Assembly (NCBI GenBank): GCA_949295325.1
Contig: CASFKG010000001.1
Coordinates: 327,665-391,664 of the forward strand
DNA: 64,000 bases
Direction of reading: 5' to 3'
Source: an uncultured bacterium
GTDB lineage: Bacteria; Bacillota_I; Bacilli_A; RFN20; CAG-826
This document shows, piece by piece, positions 18,594-27,092 of the stretch. The position numbers and the translations under genes were made by a program. Under the pieces are notes generated by a model. The model saw nothing but the letters and a program-made list of their open reading frames with translations, made no database searches and was not told where the DNA came from. Every line of letters begins with the position of its first letter. The stretch's first letter is position 1.

Positions 18594-19382
18594 ATGAAAG
18601 ACATCAAAGCCGTATTCTTCGATTTCGACTGGACCCTCTTCAACCACAAGGTACGCGACTTCGTCGATAGCGCCGTCTCCTCCATAAGGGAAATCCACGG
18701 CAAGGGCATAAAGACCTTCGTCAATTCCGCACGCAGCTACTACGCTTTGGAAAAGCTCGGTACCTTCGAGAAGATGCCCTTCGACGGCTTTGCCGTTAAT
18801 AACGGCGGGGCGGCCTTCACCCGCGAGAAGGTCATATACGCCAAATACATGGCGGAAGACACCGTGGAGAAGATAATCGCCACCGCCAGGGAAAACGGCT
18901 TTTCCTACCTTGTCTGCACCCTTAGGCACACCTACATATCGAGGGTGGAAGGCGACGCCAACGTCGCGGATTTCTACTCCGTCTACTACGAACCCCATCC
19001 CCTCGACATTTCCGAGTACGACGGAACGGAAGGGGTACTCGCGATCCAGGTGTTCGTCGATTCGGGCAAGGACCATCTCTTCGATTCCATCAAGGGAAGC
19101 GTCTTCAACCGTTTCTTCGAAAAGGCCATCGAGCTCACGAGCTCCCGCTTCAAGAAGGACGACGGGATCAAGGCCCTGATAAGCGACTACGGCTTCGGCA
19201 AAAGCGAACTTGCCGCCTTCGGCGACGACATAAACGACATCGACATGTTCGATTTGGTCGAATACGGCATCTGCATGGGAAACGGCAAAAAGGAAGCCAT
19301 GCAGCATGCCCGTTTCGTCACCACGAACATCGATGACGACGGCATAAAAAACGGCCTAAGGAAACTGGGCCTATTGGACTAA
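18594..19382 (+). CDS. Cof-type HAD-superfamily phosphatase
   Basis: A 262-residue haloacid-dehalogenase hydrolase. Motif I is FFDFDWTLF, motif II NSARSYY, motif III the Lys region before GFGKSELAAFGDDINDIDMF (motif IV Asp residues). The cap is of the Cof/YidA type. Substrate unknown; relatives hydrolyse sugar phosphates or flavin phosphates. The stop overlaps the convergent mntP gene by four bases with no terminator between. Confidence 0.9.
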   Translation: MKDIKAVFFDFDWTLFNHKVRDFVDSAVSSIREIHGKGIKTFVNSARSYYALEKLGTFEKMPFDGFAVNNGGAAFTREKVIYAKYMAEDTVEKIIATARENGFSYLVCTLRHTYISRVEGDANVADFYSVYYEPHPLDISEYDGTEGVLAIQVFVDSGKDHLFDSIKGSVFNRFFEKAIELTSSRFKKDDGIKALISDYGFGKSELAAFGDDINDIDMFDLVEYGICMGNGKKEAMQHARFVTTNIDDDGIKNGLRKLGLLD

Positions 19383-19972
19383 AAGACGTTCAGTCCTTTA
19401 AGAAGAAGGTATATCCCTAACCCTATCAGGATAAGCCCGCCGAAAACCTCGGCGAGATGGTAATGGCTTTTGAGCGCCTTGTTCACCACCTTCCCGAGCA
19501 CGAGCCCGAGGAGGGAAAACACGAAACTCACGAAGGCGATGATGCAGAAGCAGACGTAGACCTGGTAGTCCGCGGTCGCCCCTATCGAGGCGGTTATGGT
19601 GATGCCGACGGCAAGGGCGTCGATGGAGTCCGCGATCCCCTGCAGCAACACTTCCGGGACCGAGAAGGCCTTTTCCTTGGCCTTCTCCGGCCTGATTGTG
19701 GAAATGATACCCTCGATCATCATCTTCCCGCCGATGACGGCGAGCAAGGCAAAGGAAACGTAATGGTCGTAGGCGTCGATGAAGCCGGCGAAGGTCAGGC
19801 CCACCAGGTACCCGATTAGGGGCATCAGCCCCTGCATGAGGCCGAAGACGAGGGCGATGAAAACGCCCTTCTTCTTGTTCAGGTCGCGGTAGGCCAAGCC
19901 GTCACCTAGGCTCAGGGCGAAGCAGTCCATCGCCAGCCCCACCCCCAGTAGAAACGACAGCCCTATCCACAT
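19379..19972 (-). CDS. mntP: Manganese efflux pump MntP
   Basis: A 197-residue six-helix protein of the MntP (DUF204) family that exports Mn2+. The two conserved acidic helices are GLAMDCFALSLGDGLAY and GIADSIDALAVG. Length is typical. It has its own promoter with TAGAAT seven bases from the ATG and converges on the HAD gene. Confidence 0.92.
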   Translation of the reverse strand: MWIGLSFLLGVGLAMDCFALSLGDGLAYRDLNKKKGVFIALVFGLMQGLMPLIGYLVGLTFAGFIDAYDHYVSFALLAVIGGKMMIEGIISTIRPEKAKEKAFSVPEVLLQGIADSIDALAVGITITASIGATADYQVYVCFCIIAFVSFVFSLLGLVLGKVVNKALKSHYHLAEVFGGLILIGLGIYLLLKGLNVF

Positions 19973-19985
19973 GCGGCCTATTCTA
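19973..19985 (-). promoter_or_regulatory. Leaderless-type promoter of mntP
   Basis: TAGAAT at 19980-19985, seven bases before ATG 19972, no Shine-Dalgarno sequence. Confidence 0.6.
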
Positions 19986-20007
19986 GTCGAAGAAGGACGT
20001 CAAAAGT

Positions 20008-20035
20008 AGAAGAAAAGGCTTCCGTTGCGGAAGCC
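20008..20035 (-). terminator. Terminator of the agmatine operon
   Basis: Minus strand: GGCTTCC, loop GCAAC, GGAAGCC, then TTTTCTTCT. It follows the flavin-reductase-like gene and ends the operon just before mntP's promoter. Confidence 0.85.
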
Positions 20036-20052
20036 GTTCCGGTTTTGCCTTC

Positions 20053-20487
20053 CTATAGCCCCAGTTCCCCGTAACCTAGGAATTCCTTGGTCGGATCGTC
20101 CTCGTAGCCGTCCACGCGGAGATAGACCAGGTGGTCCCCGTCCAAACAGTCTATGCGGGTGACCTCGCAGCGCATCCTCACCTTGGCCCCGTCGATCAAT
20201 ATGACCCCGTGGTCGTTCGTGTACTGGATGCCGGAGAACTTGTCCGAGGTAAGCGAATGCCCGGTCCCGAGTTGGAGGGCGATGTTGCCTTGCCCTTTGG
20301 AAAGGGAACTCACCCCGACCATGTCCCCGACGCCGAGGCAATTGCCCGTGTCGCTTTGGGAGCCAAGAAGCATCAGCAGGTCGCTATAGGAGTACTGCAT
20401 GGCCCAGGCGCAGCACATGGCCATCTTGCGGCCCCGGCGGTCGTAGGCGAGGACGTTGCAGCCCGAGTTGAAGGCGTTGAGGCTCAT
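20053..20487 (-). CDS. Flavin reductase-like (FMN-binding split barrel) protein
   Basis: 144 residues from ATG 20487, which follows GGAGGAGAGGA and overlaps the aguB stop. CNVLAYDRRGRKMAMCCAWAMQ, then GSQSDTGNCLGVGDMVGVSSLS and GTGHSLTSDKFSGIQYT match the flavin reductase-like domain, in which the GxxHS/DKF segment lies near FMN. Role in the polyamine operon is unknown; it may simply be co-transcribed. A longer frame upstream only shadows aguB. Confidence 0.8.
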   Translation of the reverse strand: MSLNAFNSGCNVLAYDRRGRKMAMCCAWAMQYSYSDLLMLLGSQSDTGNCLGVGDMVGVSSLSKGQGNIALQLGTGHSLTSDKFSGIQYTNDHGVILIDGAKVRMRCEVTRIDCLDGDHLVYLRVDGYEDDPTKEFLGYGELGL

Positions 20488-21344
20488 TCCTCTCCTCCGT
20501 TCAGGGTAAGCAGGCCGGCATAGAGGTCCTTCCTCCTGTCGCGGAAGACGCCCCAGGTCGTCCTTTCCTTCCTTATCGCGTCGATGTCGTACTCGACGAT
20601 CTTGTAGCCCTCTTCCGTATCGGAGAAGGAAGCGATGACGTCGCCGTGCTGGTCGGTCGCGAAGGAATTGCCGAAGAAAGTGACCTCGGCGTCCCCGTCG
20701 GTTTCCCGGCCGATCCGGTTGGCCGCCAGCAAAGGCATGACGTTCTGGGCGCTGCTGCCTATCATCGCGTTGCGCCAATGGGAGCGGGAATCCTTGTGGG
20801 TGACGGGTTCCGATCCTATCGCCGTGGGGAACATGAGGATGTCCGCGCCCTGAAGGGCGAGAAGCCTCGACGTTTCCGGGAACCACTGGTCCCAGCAGAT
20901 GCCGATTCCAAGTTTCCCGGCATGGGTATCGTTCGCGAATATCCCGGTATCGCCGGGGGCGAAGTAGAACTTCTCCTCGTAGCCCGCGCCGGTGGGGATG
21001 TGGGACTTGCGGTAAAGCCTGCCCAAAGACCCGTCCGAATCGGCGACCACGAGCGAGTTGAAATAACAGGTATTGGCCTTCTCGAAAAAGGAAACGGGTA
21101 TGACTATCCCGAGTTCGAGGGCCAGGCGCTGGAAATGGAGCAAAATCTTCGAATTCTCGATGGACTCGGCCAAATCGAAATAGGCGTAGTCTTCCCTCTT
21201 GCAGAAATAGGGAAGGTAGAAGAGTTCGGGAAGAAGCACGCAGTCGGCCCCGTCGGTCTTGGCGCTTACGATGAGCGAATCGACCTTGGAAATGTTCTTC
21301 TCGCGGTTTTCGTCCACCGCGAACTGCGTCAGGGCGAACTTCAT
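20484..21344 (-). CDS. aguB: N-carbamoylputrescine amidase
   Basis: A 286-residue nitrilase-superfamily amidase that converts N-carbamoylputrescine to putrescine, CO2 and ammonia. The catalytic triad is visible: Glu in LLPELFYLPYF, Lys in RLYRKSHIP, Cys in GIGICWDQWFPE. SD AAGGAGG; the ATG overlaps the stop of the decarboxylase-deiminase fusion (ATGA), so the whole arginine to putrescine route is made from one coupled message. Confidence 0.93.
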   Translation of the reverse strand: MKFALTQFAVDENREKNISKVDSLIVSAKTDGADCVLLPELFYLPYFCKREDYAYFDLAESIENSKILLHFQRLALELGIVIPVSFFEKANTCYFNSLVVADSDGSLGRLYRKSHIPTGAGYEEKFYFAPGDTGIFANDTHAGKLGIGICWDQWFPETSRLLALQGADILMFPTAIGSEPVTHKDSRSHWRNAMIGSSAQNVMPLLAANRIGRETDGDAEVTFFGNSFATDQHGDVIASFSDTEEGYKIVEYDIDAIRKERTTWGVFRDRRKDLYAGLLTLNGGEE

Positions 21345-23965
21345 ATCGTGTCCTCCTTCTTGGGGTACTGCATGGTGATGCAGTGGATGCCGCCCCCGCC
21401 TAAGAGTATTTCCCTCGAAGGCAGGGCATGGATCTTCTTGTCCGGGAAGAGGGCGGTGAATATCTCGAGCGCCTTTTCGTCTTCTTCCACCCCGAACTTC
21501 GGGATGATGACGAAGTCGTGGCCCTGGTAGAAGTTGATGTAGCTGGCGGCGAGGCGCCGTCCGCCCTTGCGGACGTCCTTCGTGTCCTTCAGGACGTGGA
21601 TGGTCTTGGCCTCTTCCTTGGTAAGGAAAAGGGGCGGGTTCGGAAGGGGGACCAAGGTGATCTTCAGCTTCCGGCCCTGCGCGTCCTTGGCCTTGCGGAG
21701 GGCCTTGTAGGTTTCCTCGCAGTAGACGTACTGGGGATCGCTTTTCTCCTCGGTGTAGGCCATGGCGACTTCGCCCGGCCTAACGAAGGCGACCATGTTG
21801 TCGATATGCTCGTCGGTCTCGTCGAGATAAATGCCGTGCGGGACCCAGATGACTTTCTCCAAACCCAGATATTCCCGCAAAACCTCCTCGATTTGTTCTT
21901 TGTTCAGCGTGGGATTGCGGCCTTTGCTAAGCAGGCAGGCCTCGGTGACTATCGCGGTCCCTTCCCCGTCCACGGCGATGCTGCCGCCTTCCAAGACGAA
22001 ATTGTCAAGCCGGTAGCTAGGCAGGTGGTAGCGCTTGCTTATGAGAGCGCCGAGCTTATCGTCGTCGCGGTAATCCGCGTAGAGGCCGTTGAAGTCGCCG
22101 CCGTAGGCGTTGAAACGGAAGTCGACGGTCCGCAGGTTCTCGCCGTTGGTGAGGAAAATCGGGAACGTGTCGCGGGCCCAGGCGTCGTCGTAGCGGATGC
22201 AGATGGGGGAAACGTTGTCCATGGCTTCGTAGACCGGGCCTTCGGTTTTCCATAGGCGCGGGTGGATGCCGACGATGACCGGTTCGTGCTCGGCGATGGC
22301 CGCTATCACGGACTTGTACTCTTCCCTGGCGGGAACGCCTTTCCGGCGCCAGGTATCGGCCCGGTAGGGAAGCAACACGAAAGTGGCCTGGTGCTCCCCG
22401 CCTTCGAAAGGCATGCGGTAGCCGTCCAGCAAAGGAAGCGTCATCCTCTTCTTGAAATAGTCCCTCAGCCTCTTTTCGTAGACCGGGTAGCGTTTCCACT
22501 TGGCGACATCGACGATCTCGAAGCCCTTTTCGTAGCCCGAAATGAGGGTGACCCCGCTTCCGGTTATGTGCTTGACGCGTTCGACGAGTTCCTTGGTCCA
22601 GACTTCGCCGGGGACGATGAGCGGGATTCCGGGCGGGTACATCATGACCTGCTCCTTGGATATGGCCCCGTCGCATTCTTCTATGGGTACGACCTTGCCG
22701 GGGGCGTGGAAGGCCGTACGCGGGCGGACGAGCATATAGGGGAAGGAAGTATCGAAATGGTGGTCCGGGTAGGTGACGTCCGGATGGTAGTGCTTGGCGC
22801 TGATGTCCTTGAGGGCGGCGACTAGGTGGTCGACGTGTTCCTTCCGGCTGCCGATGGCGAAAACGCCCATGACCGCATAGGTCTCGGCCAGTTCCATCTG
22901 GACCTCGTATTCGCACTTCAGCAGGCGGTAAAGTTCGAAGCCGCTGATATCGAGTCTATCGAGTTCGATCACCAGCTTGGAAATGTCGTAGTCGTAGCAG
23001 CCGCGTTCGAGGAAGTGTGCCTTGTCCACCGGAATGAAACCCGGGATCTTGGCGATCTCGCCGCGGGCGTACTTCACGAGTTCGATCGTGTCCTCCATGG
23101 CCTTCTTGCCTTCCCTGGAGGCGAGGAAGGAGCGCGCCCCGTCCACCGAGCCGATGAGGATGGAGGAGGGGGAAGTCGTCGTCAGGACGTTGAGGACCTT
23201 CTGGATGCTCTCGCGGGTGAAATAGCCTTCGCGCATGAGCAAGACGCTCGATTGGGTAAGGCTGCCCGCGGTTTTGTGGAAGCTTACCGCGGAGAGGTCC
23301 GCCCCGGCATCCATCGCCGAGACGGGCGAGCCCTTGGCCCGGAAATAGTAGTGGGCGCCGTGGGCTTCGTCGGTCAGGACCGCCATGTGGTGGCTGTGGG
23401 CCAGCTCCACGATGGCCTTGAGATCGTTGACCGCGCCGAAATAGGTGGGATTGATGACCAAGACCGCCTTCGCGGAAGGGTTCTTCACGATCGCCTTGCG
23501 GAAGCTTTCGACGCTCGGCTGGTTGGCGATTTCCAAATCGGGGTCGATTTCCGGCATGACGTAGACCGGCACCGCGCCGGAAAGGATGAGTCCGTTGATG
23601 ATCGATTTGTGGACGTTTCTGGGAAGTATTATCTTGTCGCCGGCCTTGCAGCTGGCCATTATCATCGCCAAGATGCCGCTCGAAGTGCCGTTTACCAGAA
23701 AAAAGGCTTCGTCGGCGTGGCACGCCTTCGCCAGGAGCTTTTCCGATTCGAGGATGACGCCGTGCGGCTTGGCCAGATTGTCCAGGCCGTAGGGCGAATT
23801 GAGGTCGTAGCGGTAGACGTTCTTCCCGAAAAGCTCGACTGCCGGATTGTCGATGTTCCCCATGTGGTGCCCGGGAACGTCGAAAGGCGATACCTTCTCC
23901 TCCACGTATTGTTTGAGCGCGTCGAGGAACGGGGTGTCGCTTTGCCTGAGGGTCTTTTTTGCCAT
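21341..23965 (-). CDS. Fused Orn/Lys/Arg-type decarboxylase and agmatine deiminase
   Basis: One uninterrupted 874-residue frame. Residues 1-500 are a PLP-dependent Orn/Lys/Arg decarboxylase of the short SpeA/Cad type: FDVPGHHMGN, TDEAHGAHY, and the PLP lysine in SFHKTAGS (Lys about 231). Residues 512-870 are a complete agmatine deiminase: YRMPFEGGEHQATFVLLPYR, the acidic RYDDAWARDTFP, and the catalytic Cys (about 862) in GGGGIHCITMQ. With aguB next, the first domain is most likely an arginine decarboxylase, so the protein would turn arginine into agmatine and then N-carbamoylputrescine. The two enzymes are normally separate proteins. TATAAG lies 12 bases upstream of the ATG. Confidence 0.92.
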   Translation of the reverse strand: MAKKTLRQSDTPFLDALKQYVEEKVSPFDVPGHHMGNIDNPAVELFGKNVYRYDLNSPYGLDNLAKPHGVILESEKLLAKACHADEAFFLVNGTSSGILAMIMASCKAGDKIILPRNVHKSIINGLILSGAVPVYVMPEIDPDLEIANQPSVESFRKAIVKNPSAKAVLVINPTYFGAVNDLKAIVELAHSHHMAVLTDEAHGAHYYFRAKGSPVSAMDAGADLSAVSFHKTAGSLTQSSVLLMREGYFTRESIQKVLNVLTTTSPSSILIGSVDGARSFLASREGKKAMEDTIELVKYARGEIAKIPGFIPVDKAHFLERGCYDYDISKLVIELDRLDISGFELYRLLKCEYEVQMELAETYAVMGVFAIGSRKEHVDHLVAALKDISAKHYHPDVTYPDHHFDTSFPYMLVRPRTAFHAPGKVVPIEECDGAISKEQVMMYPPGIPLIVPGEVWTKELVERVKHITGSGVTLISGYEKGFEIVDVAKWKRYPVYEKRLRDYFKKRMTLPLLDGYRMPFEGGEHQATFVLLPYRADTWRRKGVPAREEYKSVIAAIAEHEPVIVGIHPRLWKTEGPVYEAMDNVSPICIRYDDAWARDTFPIFLTNGENLRTVDFRFNAYGGDFNGLYADYRDDDKLGALISKRYHLPSYRLDNFVLEGGSIAVDGEGTAIVTEACLLSKGRNPTLNKEQIEEVLREYLGLEKVIWVPHGIYLDETDEHIDNMVAFVRPGEVAMAYTEEKSDPQYVYCEETYKALRKAKDAQGRKLKITLVPLPNPPLFLTKEEAKTIHVLKDTKDVRKGGRRLAASYINFYQGHDFVIIPKFGVEEDEKALEIFTALFPDKKIHALPSREILLGGGGIHCITMQYPKKEDTI

Positions 23966-24006
23966 AACGCTAGAAATCTTATAGGCCTGCGCCGGAAAGG
24001 GAAGGG

Positions 24007-24627
24007 CTATTTTCGTTTCTTTTCCTGCACGGCCTTATCTGTTAGATAAGCCCTGACCCTCTCCTGGTCTTCTTTATTCATGTAGGAAACCATGGCCGCG
24101 TGGTTTTCCTCCCCGTAGAGTCCATGGCATATCCCCATCGCCACTTCGTGCAACGCCTCTTTGCTTGCAAAGGAAGCGTAGCTCACGGCCTTCTGGTAAT
24201 CGCGGGAGAGCCAGTATTTGAAGAAATTGTCCTTCACGGTCCTCGAGGCCTGCGGCAAAAGGCTTTCCACCTTCATATCCCCGAGTTTGCCCTCGGGCAG
24301 GAATGCCGGTATGAGGGAATCCACCGCCGGCAAAGACAAAAACGGAATGTGCTTGTCTAGTCCCTTCGGCCACTTCTTCTCCGCGAGTATCCTATTGGCA
24401 AGCTTCAAATAGGCTTCCGGGAAAAGGAACCCGGCAAGAAGGGAAATGTCTTCCTCCTTATCGAGTCCGAGCCTAAGCAAATCGAGCCGGGCCTCTGGCG
24501 ATAGATAGGGCAAGAAGTAGGTGAGGGAAAGCCCTTGAGCCTTTTTGTTCTTGGCCAGCAAGGCCTCCGAGGCCAGTTCGTAGATTTTGTCCGCCGGCAG
24601 CGTATGGAGTTTGAAGAGTAGATCCAT
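24007..24627 (-). CDS. Uncharacterised helical protein
   Basis: About 206 residues, not recognised. It is leucine-rich and predicted all-helical, with a regular hydrophobic spacing that could suit a HEAT-like or TPR-like solenoid. No signal peptide or membrane segment. The ATG at 24627 has AAAGGGG ten bases upstream, and also GACAAT six bases upstream, so either an operon-internal start or a leaderless start is possible. It follows the HAD gene by 37 bases and the decarboxylase fusion gene comes next on the same strand. Confidence 0.65.
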   Translation of the reverse strand: MDLLFKLHTLPADKIYELASEALLAKNKKAQGLSLTYFLPYLSPEARLDLLRLGLDKEEDISLLAGFLFPEAYLKLANRILAEKKWPKGLDKHIPFLSLPAVDSLIPAFLPEGKLGDMKVESLLPQASRTVKDNFFKYWLSRDYQKAVSYASFASKEALHEVAMGICHGLYGEENHAAMVSYMNKEDQERVRAYLTDKAVQEKKRK

Positions 24628-24664
24628 GGCCAAATTGTCCCCTTTCTTGCCGAAATTATAAAGA

Positions 24665-25444
24665 TTAAATGCCAAGCAGGCGGTAGACCGCCTTGGCAAG
24701 ACCGTCCTCGTCTATGGGCGAAGTCACGATGTCGGCGGCTTTCTTCAGTTCCTCGTGGCCGTTGCCGAGGGCGACCAGGGTCCCGAGCCCTTCCTTCATG
24801 CTGATGTCTTGCCTTCCGTCGCCGAAGCCGGCGGCCTCCTCCTTTTGTATATCGAGAAAATCGAGGACCGCCCGGATCCCGTCGCCTTTCTTGTTGGGTG
24901 AGCCGAGGACGTCGACCCCGTACTCGGCGAAACGTTCGAAATAAAAATGCGGGCAACGCTCCTTGAGGACCTGGTCGTAGCGCCTATCGGCGAATAATAG
25001 CAGCGATATCGTTTCCTCCCCGGAATAGGGCCGGTACTCGAGCATCCTGTCGGGGAATTCCCGATGGTAGAGATCCACCCTCCGGTCGTAGTGGCGGCCA
25101 AGGAAAGCATCGCTTATGCCGACTCTTTCGTAGGTCAATCCAAGCTTGGCACATACCGCATCGAATCTGCGTATTAGCTGTCCTTTCAGGGCCTTTTTGC
25201 GGACATATCGCCCGCCGGCATGGGCCAAGGCCCCGCAGCTGGAAACATAGCCGTCCCAGTCGATGCCGAGGTCGAGGGCCCCGAAGGCCTTGAGGGAATC
25301 GTAGGGTCTAGAGGTGCATAGAAAGCACTTCACCCCCGCTTCCTTGGCTTTCTTAACCGCCTCTATGCCGCTAGGGACATAACGTTTGCCCCCGTGGTCG
25401 TAAAGGGTCCAGTCGATGTCGAAGAAGAAGGCCCTATAGCTCAT
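24665..25444 (-). CDS. Cof-type HAD-superfamily phosphatase
   Basis: A 259-residue HAD hydrolase with motif I FFDIDWTLYD, motif II CTSRPYDS and motif IV GFGDGRQDISM. It is a distant paralogue of the gene at 18594. The ATG overlaps the stop of the aconitase-X small-subunit gene, so it belongs to the GH2 operon. Substrate unknown. Confidence 0.88.
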   Translation of the reverse strand: MSYRAFFFDIDWTLYDHGGKRYVPSGIEAVKKAKEAGVKCFLCTSRPYDSLKAFGALDLGIDWDGYVSSCGALAHAGGRYVRKKALKGQLIRRFDAVCAKLGLTYERVGISDAFLGRHYDRRVDLYHREFPDRMLEYRPYSGEETISLLLFADRRYDQVLKERCPHFYFERFAEYGVDVLGSPNKKGDGIRAVLDFLDIQKEEAAGFGDGRQDISMKEGLGTLVALGNGHEELKKAADIVTSPIDEDGLAKAVYRLLGI

Positions 25445-25881
25445 TTGACGATTTCCACTTCCCCCCGTTCCCTTATGCGGAGGCGGGAGCCGGTGCGGAC
25501 TTCGTCGAGAAACCCGTTCCCGAGTCCGTCTATCAGCACGAACGGCGACCCTTCGCCCTGCAGTTCCCTGAGCAGCAGGGCCGGGCCGTTATCGGTCGAG
25601 GAGATGAGCAAAGCGCTTGGACCCTTCCCTTTCCTTATAAGGTAGGAGAGGGCGCATATTCCTTCTTCTGGACCGGCCAAGGAGGAGACGCAGAGTATCT
25701 TCCCTTGGAGGGAATTGCCGTATAAATCGAGGTTCCCGCGCTCTTTGCATACCGCATGATGGAACTTCCTCTTCGTGGAGCAAAGGAGGTTCAGATACGG
25801 GTCGAAAGCGGGGCGCGACACAAGCGCGGTCCCTTCCAGGGCCCGGCACATCAAAGGACGTCCCTGTGCTTTCTTGTTCAT
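25441..25881 (-). CDS. Aconitase X swivel-domain (small) subunit, divergent
   Basis: A 146-residue protein that resembles the AcnX swivel subunit (DUF126): SLQGKILCVSSLAGPEEG followed by ALSYLIRKGKGPSALLIS matches the G-K-I-L-V-x-x-x-G-R-G-S-S core followed by L-x-x-N-G-x-A-P-A-A-I-V. The glycine/serine-rich turn of the family is replaced by LAGPEEGI, so the active site is altered or the enzyme uses another substrate. It overlaps the large-subunit gene by four bases, which supports a two-subunit enzyme. Confidence 0.65.
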   Translation of the reverse strand: MNKKAQGRPLMCRALEGTALVSRPAFDPYLNLLCSTKRKFHHAVCKERGNLDLYGNSLQGKILCVSSLAGPEEGICALSYLIRKGKGPSALLISSTDNGPALLLRELQGEGSPFVLIDGLGNGFLDEVRTGSRLRIRERGEVEIVK

Positions 25882-27092
25882 ATGCGTCCCTCCGAAGCCA
25901 ATCTAAGGGCATCCCGGGCCGAAAGGTAGGCGACCCCGAGCTTGGAGAGGGCCGGGCTGCTGGTGACGATCCTGCTTTTCCCGAGGCCGGAATCGGCCAC
26001 GAACCTGAAAAGGCAGACGCTAAGGGTCTTCCCGCCCATCTTGGCGAACTCGATTCCGGAAGGGGAGGAAAGGAACTTCTCTATGTTCTCCTTCGAGGAA
26101 TTGAAATAGACCGGGTGCCGGAGATGCCCTCCCCCGAGATTCCGGAGCAGGCGGGTGTAGCTTTCCATCTGGGTCAGGGTCAGTTCGGGACAGCCCATCA
26201 CTACCGCGGAAGGCCGGACGTTCCCGCCGGCGATGGAACCGTATAGGGAATCTATTTCCTTGGGCGAAACCGCGATTTCCTTCCAGTCGGGTTTGAGCAG
26301 CGATTCGCCGCTTTCTTTGGCCTCCCTGGTAATCCCGTCGATATGGAAGAGGGGCCGGCCCTCGAGGGCCATGGCCGCGGCGAAGGCGCGGACATAGCCT
26401 TCCGCTTCCTCTTTCCCGAGTCTGCCCAGCGGGTTCGCAAGGCCCTTTATATAGGCAACCCCGTCGCACTTGGAGGCGATCGCGCGGGCCAAAAGATAGG
26501 GCTCCGGCAGTACCTCGGCATAGACGCCAACCCGATAGGAAGCGGCCCGGTTTTCCTTTAGGAAAAAGCCGACGGCCGGGACCTTGCCCATGATGTTGCA
26601 GTAGAGGGCGATTAGGGCAGGTAGCGGTTCCGCGTAGGCCCCGTAGTAGCTGGAAACGAAGGCCGCCGCTGGGGCGGACCCGTAAGCCAGGACCCTGCCG
26701 TATAAATCATCTTTCTCGCCATAAGGGATGCAGGTCCTCTTTTCGATGTCGCCGCCTAGTTTCCTCAGTCTTTCCTCCAAGGCCCTTTCGCGTTGCCCCT
26801 TCTGGGCGAGAAACGGGGAAAAAAGAGGAAGCTTTCCCCTGATGGGCGGCGGCAGGTAAAACCCGTTTTTGCTCGATTCTCCCGAATTCACCAATAGGTC
26901 GAGGGGCCGGTAGATTTCTTCTTCCCCGTAACGGTAGGCGAACAGGGGCACGTACCCTTTGCTTTCGGCGATGTCGAGAAGGAGGTCGGCCCCGCGGCTT
27001 TCGGCATAGGAAACGATGGCTTTGGCCATCATGGCCTTGGCTTCGCCTTTTTTGCCTTTCAGGCAATCGGAATAGAATTTATCGTTGTCCAC
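25878..27092 (-). CDS. Aconitase X catalytic (large) subunit, divergent
   Basis: A 404-residue protein of the AcnX (DUF521) family. Visible family traits are SAPAAAFVSSYYGAYAEPLPALIALYCNIMGKVP, the position of the family's A-N-S-V-x-G-A-R-T-N segment, and AVVMGCPELTLTQM, matching the G-C-P-H-x-S motif. Several of the usual metal/cluster residues look replaced, so the chemistry may differ from hydroxyproline or mevalonate-phosphate dehydration. GTG at 27092, SD AAAGGAAG, directly after the glycosidase. Genetic partner: the swivel protein next door. Confidence 0.7.
   Translation of the reverse strand: MDNDKFYSDCLKGKKGEAKAMMAKAIVSYAESRGADLLLDIAESKGYVPLFAYRYGEEEIYRPLDLLVNSGESSKNGFYLPPPIRGKLPLFSPFLAQKGQRERALEERLRKLGGDIEKRTCIPYGEKDDLYGRVLAYGSAPAAAFVSSYYGAYAEPLPALIALYCNIMGKVPAVGFFLKENRAASYRVGVYAEVLPEPYLLARAIASKCDGVAYIKGLANPLGRLGKEEAEGYVRAFAAAMALEGRPLFHIDGITREAKESGESLLKPDWKEIAVSPKEIDSLYGSIAGGNVRPSAVVMGCPELTLTQMESYTRLLRNLGGGHLRHPVYFNSSKENIEKFLSSPSGIEFAKMGGKTLSVCLFRFVADSGLGKSRIVTSSPALSKLGVAYLSARDALRLASEGRI

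Noticed and set aside
20488-20886. Long N-terminal extension of the flavin reductase-like gene
   Set aside because: It shadows aguB in another frame; the SD and the coupled ATG at 20487 give the true start.
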